Shown one piece after another: positions 7,571 to 16,201 of a stretch of DNA of 18,019 nt. The position numbers and the translations under genes were made by a program. Location: positions 1-18,019 of the forward strand of contig URDD01000052.1 in the NCBI GenBank assembly GCA_900546395.1, given 5' to 3'. The DNA comes from an uncultured Bacteroidales bacterium. Lineage in GTDB: Bacteria; Bacteroidota; Bacteroidia; Bacteroidales; UBA932. The notes below the pieces were generated by a model. It ran no database searches, was not told the origin of the DNA, and saw only the letters and a program-made list of their open reading frames with translations. Every line of letters starts with the position of its first letter. Position 1 is the first letter of the stretch.

Positions 7571-9238
7571 ATGAAAATAAACAATATAAAAATATTTGCA
7601 GCATCACTTACTATTATTGCAGGGGTTTCCTGTACGGGCAACTTTGATGAAATCAACAAGAATCCTTATGGTATAAGCGATGCAGAAATGCAGAGAGACG
7701 GCTATGCCGTAAGAGCTGCATTGATGGGAATTGCAAATGGTGTGATTTCTCCTGACGTGAATACTACTCAGTTTACAGAGTGTCTTCTCGGTGGTACTCA
7801 GGGTGGTTATCTTGCAGATGGAAACGATACATGGAAAAACACCATTTCAAGATACAACCCGACTGACAACTGGACAAATGTCCTGATGAAATCGGATAAA
7901 GTAATTCCTGTTATCTACTCAAACTACAGACAGCTCCATCAGGTGACTGACGACGCTGTAATCTGGGCAGTGGGTGACATCTTGAAAGTAACTGCGATGC
8001 ACAGAGTTACAGATACGTACGGGCCAATACCTTATAGTAAAATCGGTCAGAACGGTGAGATTAATGTGCCTTATGACTCTCAGCAGCAGGTATATACCAA
8101 AATGTTCGAGGAACTGGACAATGCAATCTCTGTACTAATGGACAACCGGCTTGTCAATTTCTCAGCTGACGCTGACATCATCTACGGCGGACAAATAGAT
8201 AAATGGATCAAGTTTGCCAACTCACTAAAACTCAGACTCGCAATGCGCATCTCTTACGCTGATCCAAAACTTTCAAAAAAGATGGCAGAGTCAGCAGTGA
8301 ACAACGAGGTAGGTGTGATGACTGACAACAGTGACAACGCAAGATTCTCTGCTTGGGGGACGGACGGTAATCCTATCAAAGTTTCCGTAGAGTACAACCT
8401 CGCAAAACATGAGGGAGATATACCTTGTACCACACAAGGCGGTGACTCGCATGCAGCAGCTGATATCATTTGCTATATGAACGGATACAATGACCCTCGC
8501 CGTTCTGAATACTTCACACAGACTGAGTTTACAGCAACTGATGGAGTATCGGAAGAGTATCTCGGACTGCGACGTTGCATAGCAGTCCCTAGTCACGGTC
8601 AGATTGGTCACAAATTCTCAGGTGCCAAAATAGGTATCAACGACCCTGCAAACTGGATGGTTGCAGCAGAGGTCGCTTTTCTCAAGGCAGAGGCAGCAGG
8701 AGTCTTCGGCTATGATATGAATGAAAGTGCCCAAGATGCATACGAAAGAGGAATCAGACTCTCATTCGAACAGTGGAATGTAGCAGGCGTGGATGAGTAC
8801 CTAAAAAGTGAGACTCAGCCGTCAGCGTACAAGGCACCTTCTGTGGAAGCTGGTACAACAGGTTCTACCATCACAGTGAAATGGAATCCGACTGCCGATA
8901 AAGAAGAAATGCAGGAGCGTATCATAACCCAGAAATGGATTGCAAACTGGCTTCTCGGCAACGAGGCTTGGGCAGACTGGAGGAGAACGGGATATCCTAA
9001 ACTTCTTCCTGGTACCAAAGAAGGAAATAAGTCGGAGGATGGCTCTGCTGCAATCAAGACTGGCGCGCGAAGGATGAAATATCCTATGGCAGAGGGATCA
9101 AGCAATACTGCGAACTACAACGCAGCGGTAGCTGATTACCTTAACAAGGAAAACACCCTTACCACAGTTATTGGTGACAGGATGTCTACACGTCTTTGGT
9201 TTGACTGCAAGGCAAACAATCCTACATATAATAAATAG
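7571..9238 (+). CDS. susD: SusD/RagB-like surface glycan-binding lipoprotein
   Basis: A 555-residue lipoprotein. The signal peptide ends in a lipobox at GVSC with lipidated Cys21. The mature start, GNFDEINKNPYGISDAEM, is typical of the SusD-like group whose N-terminus reads FDEINxNP. Helical TPR-like segments include AVGDILKVTAMHRVTDTYGPIPYS, a hallmark of the family, and KWIKFANSLKLRLAMRISY. The C-terminal half has EVAFLKAEAAGVFG and QKWIANWLLGNEAWADWRRTGYPKL, also family hallmarks. It forms the extracellular lid of the SusC transporter and captures substrate. It starts 14 bp after susC behind a strong ribosome-binding site. The specific glycan cannot be read from the sequence; the neighbouring GH18 genes suggest N-glycan. 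Confidence 0.96.
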   Translation: MKINNIKIFAASLTIIAGVSCTGNFDEINKNPYGISDAEMQRDGYAVRAALMGIANGVISPDVNTTQFTECLLGGTQGGYLADGNDTWKNTISRYNPTDNWTNVLMKSDKVIPVIYSNYRQLHQVTDDAVIWAVGDILKVTAMHRVTDTYGPIPYSKIGQNGEINVPYDSQQQVYTKMFEELDNAISVLMDNRLVNFSADADIIYGGQIDKWIKFANSLKLRLAMRISYADPKLSKKMAESAVNNEVGVMTDNSDNARFSAWGTDGNPIKVSVEYNLAKHEGDIPCTTQGGDSHAAADIICYMNGYNDPRRSEYFTQTEFTATDGVSEEYLGLRRCIAVPSHGQIGHKFSGAKIGINDPANWMVAAEVAFLKAEAAGVFGYDMNESAQDAYERGIRLSFEQWNVAGVDEYLKSETQPSAYKAPSVEAGTTGSTITVKWNPTADKEEMQERIITQKWIANWLLGNEAWADWRRTGYPKLLPGTKEGNKSEDGSAAIKTGARRMKYPMAEGSSNTANYNAAVADYLNKENTLTTVIGDRMSTRLWFDCKANNPTYNK

Positions 9239-9249
9239 CACTTACGATT

Positions 9250-10260
9250 ATGAAAATGATACAGATTAACAGGATAATCAAACTCTCAGTAGCTTTTACA
9301 GCCATTGCTGCTTCTGCTTTTGCAGTGAGTTGCTCAGAGTGGACCGAGCCGGAGAGCATTGATTTCGAGGAAGGAATTGTAGAGCCGTCACAGGAATATC
9401 TTGCCGCTCTGCGCGAATATAAGAAGTCGGATCACAAGATATCTATGCTTATGATTGAACTTCCGTCCAAACAGCCTGCAAACCGCAACCAGCACGTAGT
9501 TGCGATGCCTGACAGTGCAGACTATATCTGCGTAAGAAATGCGGTAAACGGCATCTATCCTGCTCTGGTACAAGAGATTTCGCAGGTTAGAAATGATAAG
9601 GGTACCGAAGTTCTCTGCGAAGTCAACTACACTACTGTTTTTGAGCAGTGGACTGCGATAGAGGATGCAAAAGAGAACGAGCCTGCAGGAACAGAAGAGG
9701 AGTATATAAAGTTCGTGTCAGAGAAAATTGCCGCCCAGCTTGAGTGCTGTGACCAATATGGATTCGGTGGCATCATGGTGACCATGGACAATGTTGATAA
9801 TGAATTCTACACCAAAGGTCTGAGTAGCCTTTTGGAAGCAATCGAAACTTGGAGGACATTGCATTCAAGTCTTATGGTTATTTTGAAAGGTGATTTTATA
9901 TCCTTGCCAGATGACAGTATTCTTGATTATTCGGAATATATAGTTATTCCTATGAAGGATGCTTATAGCCCATCGCTTTATACAGAAGCAGTAAAATTAG
10001 CTTTCTTAGGCTTTGATAAAGGCAAAGACAAGGTAATTATTGAGGTAGCAGTTCCAAATGACGATTTTCCTCAAAATGATGAGGGCAAGTTTAAGGAGTT
10101 CCAGCCTTTTTCAGCTGCGAAGTGGGTTAACGAACCTGACCCTGACTTTGGAAGAAAAGGTATCCTCATTTCCAATGTACAGCAGGACTACACGATAGCA
10201 GGTGCCTATCCTGTTTCGAGACGGGCTATTTCACTCCTTAATCCCTCAGTTGCTGAGTAA
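9250..10260 (+). CDS. GH18-like lipoprotein with degenerate active site, probable glycan-binding protein
   Basis: A 336-residue lipoprotein with lipobox AVSC and Cys28. The body looks like the alpha/beta barrel of the Bacteroidetes GH18-like lipoproteins found in PULs: a strand near KISMLMIELPS, then NAVNGIYPALVQEISQVRNDKGTEVLCEVNY, a long helix, and a strand YGFGGIMVTMDN. That last strand sits where active GH18 enzymes have DGxxxDxE. Here the positions are Gly173, Thr178 and Asp180 instead of Asp, Asp and Glu, so the catalytic acid and its partner are gone. The protein is therefore probably a surface glycan-binding protein that keeps the GH18 cleft for binding. It sits 11 bp after susD. In the B. 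thetaiotaomicron BT3983-BT3987 N-glycan PUL the genes between SusD and the GH18 enzyme are also taken to be binding proteins. An altered enzyme activity is possible but unlikely. Confidence 0.78.
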   Translation: MKMIQINRIIKLSVAFTAIAASAFAVSCSEWTEPESIDFEEGIVEPSQEYLAALREYKKSDHKISMLMIELPSKQPANRNQHVVAMPDSADYICVRNAVNGIYPALVQEISQVRNDKGTEVLCEVNYTTVFEQWTAIEDAKENEPAGTEEEYIKFVSEKIAAQLECCDQYGFGGIMVTMDNVDNEFYTKGLSSLLEAIETWRTLHSSLMVILKGDFISLPDDSILDYSEYIVIPMKDAYSPSLYTEAVKLAFLGFDKGKDKVIIEVAVPNDDFPQNDEGKFKEFQPFSAAKWVNEPDPDFGRKGILISNVQQDYTIAGAYPVSRRAISLLNPSVAE

Positions 10261-10281
10261 TTTTCAAAAAGAAAAAGAATT

Positions 10282-11532
10282 ATGAAACCGAATAGAATAT
10301 CAAAAATATTGGCCGCTGCTGCTTTGACAATGGGATTTGTTTCCTGTCAAGGCGACAAGGAGGCCCATGACTTTGAGAATAAGGTATTCATCAATGCCAC
10401 TACCTTTGCCACCAAGATGAACGTGGCGACAGACGAGGGAGTGGATCAGATGAAAGCCGAGTTTGCCCTGGGTATGGCTGATGCTGAGCAGTCAGATGTG
10501 GAAATTACAGTTGCACCAATGCTTGATGAGGCTCATCTCAGCAAATACTGCATGGCATACTACAATGACAATGCTGTCCTGCTGGACGCTAAAAACTTCT
10601 CAATCGAGAAAGAGTCCGTTGTGATATCAAAAGGTAATATCATCAGTCCAACTGTAGAAGTCGCATTCAAAGGACTTAAAAGTCTTGACTATTCAAAGGA
10701 TTATATCCTTCCTGTAAGTATCGTATCCACCTCAGGACCGACTGTTCTCGAGAGCGCACGTACAATTTATTTTGTCATAAGGGAAGCAGCACTTATAAAT
10801 GTTGTGGCTGACATTACTTCCAACCGTCTGTGGCCAGAGTGGAAAGAGTTTGATGAGGTAGCTGATATGGAGCAGTTTACCTTGGAAGCACTTGTAAAAC
10901 CATCTGCATTTAACAACAAGGAGATTCACACCATCATGGGTATTGAGGATCATTTTCTCATTCGTGTAGGAGACAATGTCATCCCTAAGAATCAGTTGCA
11001 GATAGCAACTTGTAGATATGACGAGGAGAATAACACATGGTACAGGGCAAATGTAACTAATGCTTCTATGAAACTTAATGCAGATCAATGGTATCATATC
11101 GCAGTCTCATTTGACAAAGGCATGACCAAGGTTTATATCAATGGTAAGGAAAGGGGAAGTGCAGACTTTTCTGCAGGTAATATCAGACTGAATAAGGTAA
11201 ACTTCAAGGTGCCACATTCTGACGAATCAGACGGAAAGCCTCGTTGCTTCTGGATTGGCTACTCGTATAATGACGAACGTCCATTCCTTGGCTCCATCGC
11301 TGAAGTTCGTGTGTGGAAGCGCGCACTCTCTGCTGAGGAAATCAATGCGCCGGGACACTTCTACAAGATTAATCTTAAAGACGAGACTGCAAAACAGGGA
11401 CTTGTGGCATATTGGAAGTTTAACGACAACAAAGGAGACGTCGTAAAAGACCACTCCGGCTATAAAAACGATCTTAAAGCACAGACTTCAATAGTCTGGA
11501 GGGAAGTAGATCTCCCAGAAAAGGAAAAATAA
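10282..11532 (+). CDS. DUF1735-LamG lipoprotein, probable surface glycan-binding protein
   Basis: A 416-residue lipoprotein with lipobox FVSC and Cys22. Residues about 35-166 look like a DUF1735 beta-sandwich, common in Bacteroidetes PUL lipoproteins. Landmarks are AEFALGMADAEQSDVEITVAP, NFSIEKESVVISKGNI, and LDYSKDYILPVSIVS. Residues about 173-410 form a concanavalin-A-like LamG domain, with FTLEALVKPSAF, NADQWYHIAVSFDKGMTKVYINGKE, FLGSIAEVRVWKRALSAEEI and GLVAYWKFNDNKG. No catalytic motif is visible, so the likely role is to hold the glycan or glycoprotein at the cell surface for the GH18 enzyme and SusCD. Its LamG half is paralogous to that of the gene at 13297-15093, with a shared VWKRAL/LWEKAL and GLVAYWKFN pattern. 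Start codon and 21-bp spacing fit operon organisation. Confidence 0.85.
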   Translation: MKPNRISKILAAAALTMGFVSCQGDKEAHDFENKVFINATTFATKMNVATDEGVDQMKAEFALGMADAEQSDVEITVAPMLDEAHLSKYCMAYYNDNAVLLDAKNFSIEKESVVISKGNIISPTVEVAFKGLKSLDYSKDYILPVSIVSTSGPTVLESARTIYFVIREAALINVVADITSNRLWPEWKEFDEVADMEQFTLEALVKPSAFNNKEIHTIMGIEDHFLIRVGDNVIPKNQLQIATCRYDEENNTWYRANVTNASMKLNADQWYHIAVSFDKGMTKVYINGKERGSADFSAGNIRLNKVNFKVPHSDESDGKPRCFWIGYSYNDERPFLGSIAEVRVWKRALSAEEINAPGHFYKINLKDETAKQGLVAYWKFNDNKGDVVKDHSGYKNDLKAQTSIVWREVDLPEKEK

Positions 11533-11555
11533 TACTATATATCATATCAATCATT

Positions 11556-13277
11556 ATGAAACTAACAAAAATATTATCATTTGCGACAAGTCTTGCACTT
11601 GTCCCGTTTCTCTTCAACTCTTGTGAAGAGAAAACTACTGAGCCGGAGACACCGAAGGATGAGAAGATAACTCTCGAAGTTACCCCTTCTTCAACCATAA
11701 CGTTCAAGGCCAAGCAAAACGAAGATGTGGTTCTCACTGTAAAAACCAATGCAGAAACCTGGGATTTCACTGCTCCTGACTGGGTGGTAGCTACCAAGGA
11801 GGAGAGTACTCTAAAAGTAAATGTAAAGGACAATACTACCAAGGAAGACAACATCGGTCGTATTGAGTTCACTGCTGGTACAGCAAAAAAAGTTGTTGTG
11901 GCTGTGATGCAGGAAGCTGCAGAAAATGACACTCCTCAAGTTCAGAAAGGAGAAGGTATGCTCGTTGACAAAGAGGGCAGGAATACAGTTTCATTTAAAG
12001 TTAAAAACCAGGAACCGACAGGAAAAGTCTCAATTGTAGTTCGCTTAGGAGAGGCAGCACAGGATGAATTGTCAGTTAAGGTGAAGCTCGACCCTGATTT
12101 TCTTGATGAGTACAATTACACAAACAATACAAAGTGCGTAAGTCTGCCTTCTGAGGCGGTTGACCTCGGAGCCGCTACACTTGTTGTTCCAAAGGGCGCA
12201 ACAGAGTCTGCGCCTCTTGAAATAAATCTTAATCTTGCAAATCAGGAAGAAAGTACAAGATATCTTGCAACCATAGCTGTAGATGAGTCTTCTCTTCCGG
12301 AAGGTCTTGCTTTCCCGGTTGCAAATAAGAGGTACAATGTAGTTGTTATGAAAGAATTGGTTAAGAAGATACAGAATCTGGTTTATCTTGAGGTAAATAA
12401 CACAAATCCTCTTAACCTTCTCGAGTACAGACTTGAAGATGGTACTCCGTTCTTTGATGCTGTAGTTATCCACGCAGCGAATATAAGGTTGAATGGGAAT
12501 AGGGTAGTGCTTCATAAAAACCCGAATATCCAGGAACTCCTTGATAATTCTGAGACATATTTGCAGCCGCTTAGAAAGGCTGGTATGAAAGTCCTTTTGG
12601 GCCTCCTGCCAGACCATACCCCTGCTGGTCTTGTAAACCTTTCTGATAAAGGAGCGGAGATGTTTGCCGAGCAGGTTGCAGATGCAGTCAAGACTTATAA
12701 ACTTGATGGAGTGAATCTCGATGAAGAATATAGAGAAGGAGATTCAAGCAGTGACCTCTTTAATAATCTTATGCCGAATGGTATGAGACTTATATATCAA
12801 CTCAACAAAAAGATGAATGAAAAGTGCGATTGGCCGATATTCATCTCAGTATTTGATTTTAATTGGACTGGAAAATCAGGATATGGCGGAAAAACGCCGG
12901 CGGAGCTTGTTCAGCAGATTCATGCTAACTATACTTCTTCATCAGGGGCTGGTATTCCTGCAAAACCTTGGGATACAATGACAAATAAACAATGCTCTAA
13001 TCTTTCAATCGAGTGCAATAAGCAGATTAACAAAGACCTTGCTGTGAGCCGTGCTGAAGAAGCAATTGCAGAAGGATATGGATGGTATATGTGGTATGCT
13101 TTCCACCCTCAGATTGGAGGCGGTCTCGGCAATAACGCAGTTATTTTCGATAATATTATAGATAAAGTTGCAAGGAAATTCTATAAAATAGGCCTTGAGA
13201 AACCTACAGGATATTATGAGAAAACTGCCGAGAATGGTGGATATAGTTCTGAGCGTAAAGAGCGTGTTGAATGGTAA
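11556..13277 (+). CDS. BACON-DUF1735-GH18 endo-beta-N-acetylglucosaminidase, surface lipoprotein
   Basis: A 573-residue lipoprotein (lipobox FNSC, Cys23). Residues about 38-121 form a BACON domain (ITLEVTPSSTITF, ETWDFTAPDWVVATKE, KVVVAVMQEA). Residues about 143-266 form a DUF1735 sandwich. Residues about 272-555 are a GH18 barrel. The signature DGxxxDxE is intact as DGVNLDEE, with Asp384, Asp389 and catalytic acid Glu391, followed by Tyr392. The DEEY ending resembles Endo H and Bacteroides N-glycan endoglycosidases rather than chitinases. Other GH18 landmarks are KVLLGLLPDH (strand 3 region), FISVFDFNW and GYGWYMWYAFHP. Family enzymes cut the chitobiose core of N-linked glycans by substrate-assisted catalysis, leaving one GlcNAc on the protein. 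BT3987, in a similar PUL, also combines DUF1735 with GH18. Whether it prefers high-mannose or complex glycans cannot be told. It is the only evident glycosidase in the window. Confidence 0.9.
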   Translation: MKLTKILSFATSLALVPFLFNSCEEKTTEPETPKDEKITLEVTPSSTITFKAKQNEDVVLTVKTNAETWDFTAPDWVVATKEESTLKVNVKDNTTKEDNIGRIEFTAGTAKKVVVAVMQEAAENDTPQVQKGEGMLVDKEGRNTVSFKVKNQEPTGKVSIVVRLGEAAQDELSVKVKLDPDFLDEYNYTNNTKCVSLPSEAVDLGAATLVVPKGATESAPLEINLNLANQEESTRYLATIAVDESSLPEGLAFPVANKRYNVVVMKELVKKIQNLVYLEVNNTNPLNLLEYRLEDGTPFFDAVVIHAANIRLNGNRVVLHKNPNIQELLDNSETYLQPLRKAGMKVLLGLLPDHTPAGLVNLSDKGAEMFAEQVADAVKTYKLDGVNLDEEYREGDSSSDLFNNLMPNGMRLIYQLNKKMNEKCDWPIFISVFDFNWTGKSGYGGKTPAELVQQIHANYTSSSGAGIPAKPWDTMTNKQCSNLSIECNKQINKDLAVSRAEEAIAEGYGWYMWYAFHPQIGGGLGNNAVIFDNIIDKVARKFYKIGLEKPTGYYEKTAENGGYSSERKERVEW

Positions 13278-13296
13278 TCACTAAAACAAAATAAGC

Positions 13297-15093
13297 ATGA
13301 AAAAATATTGGATGATGGCAGCTGCCGCCTTGATGACCTTGGCTGCATGCGAAGAAAAAGTAGAGCCGAATCCCGGAGACGGGGATACTACACAGCCTGA
13401 AGAGACTGTTGATGAGATAACAGTCACTCCGGAAAAGAAAACATTCACCCAGGAAGGTGGTTCACAGAAAGTAATGGTGACCAGCACCGGAGAGTGGACT
13501 CTCAAACTTGACGAGACTTCAGAGAAAGAGAGTGCGGCAGAATGGATTTCAGTAAAAGATGGAGTCGAGTCTGGAAAAGACGGTGACTTTGTGACATTTG
13601 AGGTAAAAGAAAACTATACAGGAAAGCAGCTTTCAGCAGTATATGTCTTTACTTGTGGTAAAGCAGAGGCTAAATTTACTGCTGTTTCTGAATCAGGAGA
13701 GCCGAATTTCCTGACATTGGCTTCAGAGGCTACTGTTGATTTAAAATATGACGCAGAAAATGTCAAAATAGAGCTTAATACGAACCTTAACTATAGAGCA
13801 GTGGAAGCAGCGGTTTCAGAGGAAGCTAATAGTTGGTGTTCACTGGCTTTCCCTCAGGAAGGGGAAGGTGATAAGGTAAACCTTATTTTTAAAATAGGTA
13901 AAAATGAGGGAGAGCAGCCAAGAAGCGCCGTTATAACTATTAAGGGTGAAAGAGTTGAGCCTGTCACTGTTACGATTTCCCAGAGAGCACAGACCAAGAT
14001 TTCTACCGACAAGACTGAATATTCGTTCGAGCAGGATGGTGGTACGATAGATGTGAAAGTTATTTCAAACGTAGAGTATACTTTCGAAGTAACAGAAGGT
14101 GCAGGTTGGATCAAACATTCCCAGAAAGAAGTTGGCGTAGAAACACTGACAGCCGAAGCTTTCAAAGGAAAGAGGACAGGTAAAGTGACTGTCACAGAGA
14201 AGAATCCTTATCCTGGTGATGAGCCAGTTAAATTGGAGATTGTTGTTAGACAGGCAGCTGCATCACTTGTAACTAAGGCTATTGATCTGACCAATACTCG
14301 CATGAAACCAAATTGGGAAGATGGTAACCGTCCTGGAAAAGATTACAGAACAAAATCCCAATTTGAGAATTTTACTATTGAGTTATTGATGAGGGCAGAT
14401 GAACTGACAAAGACAATGTCAGCAGTATTCGGTAATAAATATTGGCTTGTCATGTTCGGTGATAATAACATGGATGATGGTGTAGAATATAAATCTAACC
14501 AACTTCAAATTTCAGGTGGTCAGGTTTGTGCTACTCAGCACGGAGAAGGGCAAGATATTGAATACTGGAGTAAGGATGTGATTACAAATGACAAATTGGT
14601 ATTAGATTCTAATAAGTGGTATCATCTTGCCGTTACTTTGGAGAAACTTGAAAGCGCCATACACGGAGGTAGGTCTCTTATAAAAATATATGTTGACGGT
14701 AATTTGATTCATAGTGGTATATCATATAATAATCCGTTCAACTTTTATCAAGCTGATTTTGGAACTTTCTACTTTGGATATGCTGAAACTACCAATCCTA
14801 AGCTAAGCCACTTTAAGGGAAAATTGGCAGAACTTCGCCTTTGGGAAAAAGCGCTCACATCTGAAGAACTCAAAGCTAAAAATCATTTCTATCAGGTAGA
14901 TCCTAAGTCATCGGGACTTGTTGCATACTGGAAGTTTAATGAAGCGAAGATGATGGATGCGGAAATGGCCATGCAGTATTGTATTCCAGATGAAACAGGA
15001 AATGGTTTCAATATGATTTGTGAAACTTTAAGTGGAAGTAGTTATTCTTCAAAGGTTGCTCCAAAACTTGCAGATGTTAATCTTCCTGAATAG
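13297..15093 (+). CDS. Triple-BACON LamG lipoprotein, probable surface glycan-binding protein
   Basis: A 598-residue lipoprotein with lipobox LAAC and Cys18, followed by a Pro/Gly/Asp-rich linker. Three BACON-like beta-sandwich repeats can be traced: about 40-131 (ITVTPEKKTFTQEGGSQKVMV, EWISVKDG), 138-232 (ending VTVTISQRAQ) and 234-321 (ISTDKTEYSFEQDGGTIDVKV, GWIKHSQ, ending IVVRQAA). Residues about 325-598 are a LamG domain with FTIELLMRADEL, SNKWYHLAVTLEKL, LIKIYVDGNLIH, KGKLAELRLWEKALTSEEL and GLVAYWKFNEAK. BACON repeats probably act as a spacer or mucin/glycan-contacting stalk that raises the LamG module above the membrane. It is the last gene before the terminator at 15112-15141. No catalytic motif is seen. 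Confidence 0.85.
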   Translation: MKKYWMMAAAALMTLAACEEKVEPNPGDGDTTQPEETVDEITVTPEKKTFTQEGGSQKVMVTSTGEWTLKLDETSEKESAAEWISVKDGVESGKDGDFVTFEVKENYTGKQLSAVYVFTCGKAEAKFTAVSESGEPNFLTLASEATVDLKYDAENVKIELNTNLNYRAVEAAVSEEANSWCSLAFPQEGEGDKVNLIFKIGKNEGEQPRSAVITIKGERVEPVTVTISQRAQTKISTDKTEYSFEQDGGTIDVKVISNVEYTFEVTEGAGWIKHSQKEVGVETLTAEAFKGKRTGKVTVTEKNPYPGDEPVKLEIVVRQAAASLVTKAIDLTNTRMKPNWEDGNRPGKDYRTKSQFENFTIELLMRADELTKTMSAVFGNKYWLVMFGDNNMDDGVEYKSNQLQISGGQVCATQHGEGQDIEYWSKDVITNDKLVLDSNKWYHLAVTLEKLESAIHGGRSLIKIYVDGNLIHSGISYNNPFNFYQADFGTFYFGYAETTNPKLSHFKGKLAELRLWEKALTSEELKAKNHFYQVDPKSSGLVAYWKFNEAKMMDAEMAMQYCIPDETGNGFNMICETLSGSSYSSKVAPKLADVNLPE

Positions 15094-15111
15094 TTTAAAT
15101 TTTGATTGACG

Positions 15112-15141
15112 AAGGTCGGTTCTTCGGGACCGGCCTTTTTT
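15112..15141 (+). terminator. Strong intrinsic terminator of the PUL operon
   Basis: An 11-bp stem (15112-15122 with 15127-15137, including two T-G pairs) is capped by the very stable C(TTCG)G tetraloop and followed by a T run to 15141. It begins 18 bp after the stop codon of the triple-BACON gene. It separates the SusCD-GH18 operon from the fimbrillin/protease unit. Confidence 0.9.
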
Positions 15142-15172
15142 ATATTTTGAAAATCAGAAATTATTTTTAATG

Positions 15173-15197
15173 TTTGAAAAATTTTTAAACAGCTTCT
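15173..15197 (+). repeat. 25-bp direct repeat, copy 2
   Basis: Identical over 25 bp to 3052-3076. It ends 20 bp before the ATG of the fimbrillin-like gene. Its left-arm partner is reduced to GTTTAAA at 15093-15099, overlapping the previous stop codon. The 14-bp hairpin of copy 1 is therefore not preserved here. Confidence 0.85.
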
Positions 15198-15217
15198 TAC
15201 TAAAGTAATTGAATTTT

Positions 15218-16159
15218 ATGAAAAGATTTTGGATTTTAATGGCTGCTGCCGCTCTAATGGCTGTTTCATGTTCTGAAACAGAACCTGATGGCAACGGTGG
15301 AAATGGCGGAAACGGTGACAATGGGGATCATACCCCTGTAGAGCCTGCCAAGGTGGAATTTAAGATTGAGGGATCTGTGTTGGCTTTCCGTTCACCATCC
15401 ATTGATGAAAACGGCGCGGGCAATTTCAGCGATGGTGACAAGAATACTGTATTTTTCAGTGATGGGAAAAGCTCGATAAAGACTGCTATGCAATATACTT
15501 ATGGCAGTACTTGCCTCTGGGATGACCTCGGTCTGGCCACTAAGGAAGAGGTGACGGTAACTGCTTGCTGGCCTGAACTTTCAGCATCCGATAAGGATGG
15601 GCTTATGTCTGAGGCTGCTTCTTTCGTATGGAATGCTTCGACAGGTAATGGAAAGACAGACCTTTTGCTTGCTGCTCCTGCAAAGGCGGTGGCAGATGAG
15701 ACTGAGAATATCAAACTCTCGTTTTCTCATAAACTCCACAAGTTTGTAGTAGAACTGTCTGTTGCTCAGGGTGAGGAAATTACTCCTGAGGAGCTTGCTA
15801 AAGCTGAAATCAGGCTTTCAAGTGTGCTCCCGGAGATTCCTGTGACTTTGGCGATGTCTTCTTTGGGCGATGCCAAAGGTACACCGGCAGAATTTTCAGA
15901 GACTGGGGCTAAGGCCTGGTTCATCATTCCACCTCAGCCGGCAGGCGAGATGACAGTTACTGTAGCTTTTGCGGGCAAGACATTCACTACTAAGGTGTCA
16001 GAGTGTAATGTGGATGGGAAACCTTTTGAAAGTCTCGAAAGTGGCAAGACTTTCACCCTGAAAGTTGCTGTAAGCAAGGAAAAACCGTTTACCATTGTAG
16101 GACAGGCTATCAGTGGCTGGGAGTCACAGGGGAGCGCCGATGGTTCAATTGAGCTCTAA
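15218..16159 (+). CDS. Fimbrillin-like (Mfa-type) lipoprotein
   Basis: A 313-residue lipoprotein with lipobox AVSC and Cys18, followed by a low-complexity Gly/Asn/Asp linker (residues about 25-38). The remainder resembles Bacteroidales fimbrillin-family (Mfa_like) proteins. It has an early GNFSDGDKNTVFFSDG, a central LSFSHKLHKFVVELSV (the family's conserved mid-protein helix/strand), and a late KAWFIIPPQP and LESGKTFTLKVAVSK, ending in the strand ISGWESQGSADGSIEL. A TTG 9 bp upstream is in frame, but the ATG gives a regular lipoprotein signal. The next gene carries a paralogous domain (GSGNFSKRDRISLFI, FTHLMSRVKVVLS, TPEDLASAVVRV). The two are 42 bp apart and likely co-transcribed. It may be a surface adhesin or pilus-type subunit, or an accessory to the protease. 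Confidence 0.82.
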   Translation: MKRFWILMAAAALMAVSCSETEPDGNGGNGGNGDNGDHTPVEPAKVEFKIEGSVLAFRSPSIDENGAGNFSDGDKNTVFFSDGKSSIKTAMQYTYGSTCLWDDLGLATKEEVTVTACWPELSASDKDGLMSEAASFVWNASTGNGKTDLLLAAPAKAVADETENIKLSFSHKLHKFVVELSVAQGEEITPEELAKAEIRLSSVLPEIPVTLAMSSLGDAKGTPAEFSETGAKAWFIIPPQPAGEMTVTVAFAGKTFTTKVSECNVDGKPFESLESGKTFTLKVAVSKEKPFTIVGQAISGWESQGSADGSIEL

Positions 16160-16201
16160 ACTGTCTCATATTATAAGTGAAATTATTATAACGTATTGTT
16201 G

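Noticed and set aside
7155..7607. Minus-strand frame of 150 codons over the susC/susD junction
   Set aside because: It is antisense to both strongly supported genes and has no recognisable domain.
12072..12617. Minus-strand frame of 181 codons inside the GH18 gene
   Set aside because: It lies opposite an intact family gene, with Cys/Ile/Arg-rich composition typical of antisense translation.
3052..15197. The 25-bp direct repeats as ends of a transposon
   Set aside because: No transposase or integrase lies between them and no target duplication is visible; a shared regulatory or dispersed repeat is simpler.
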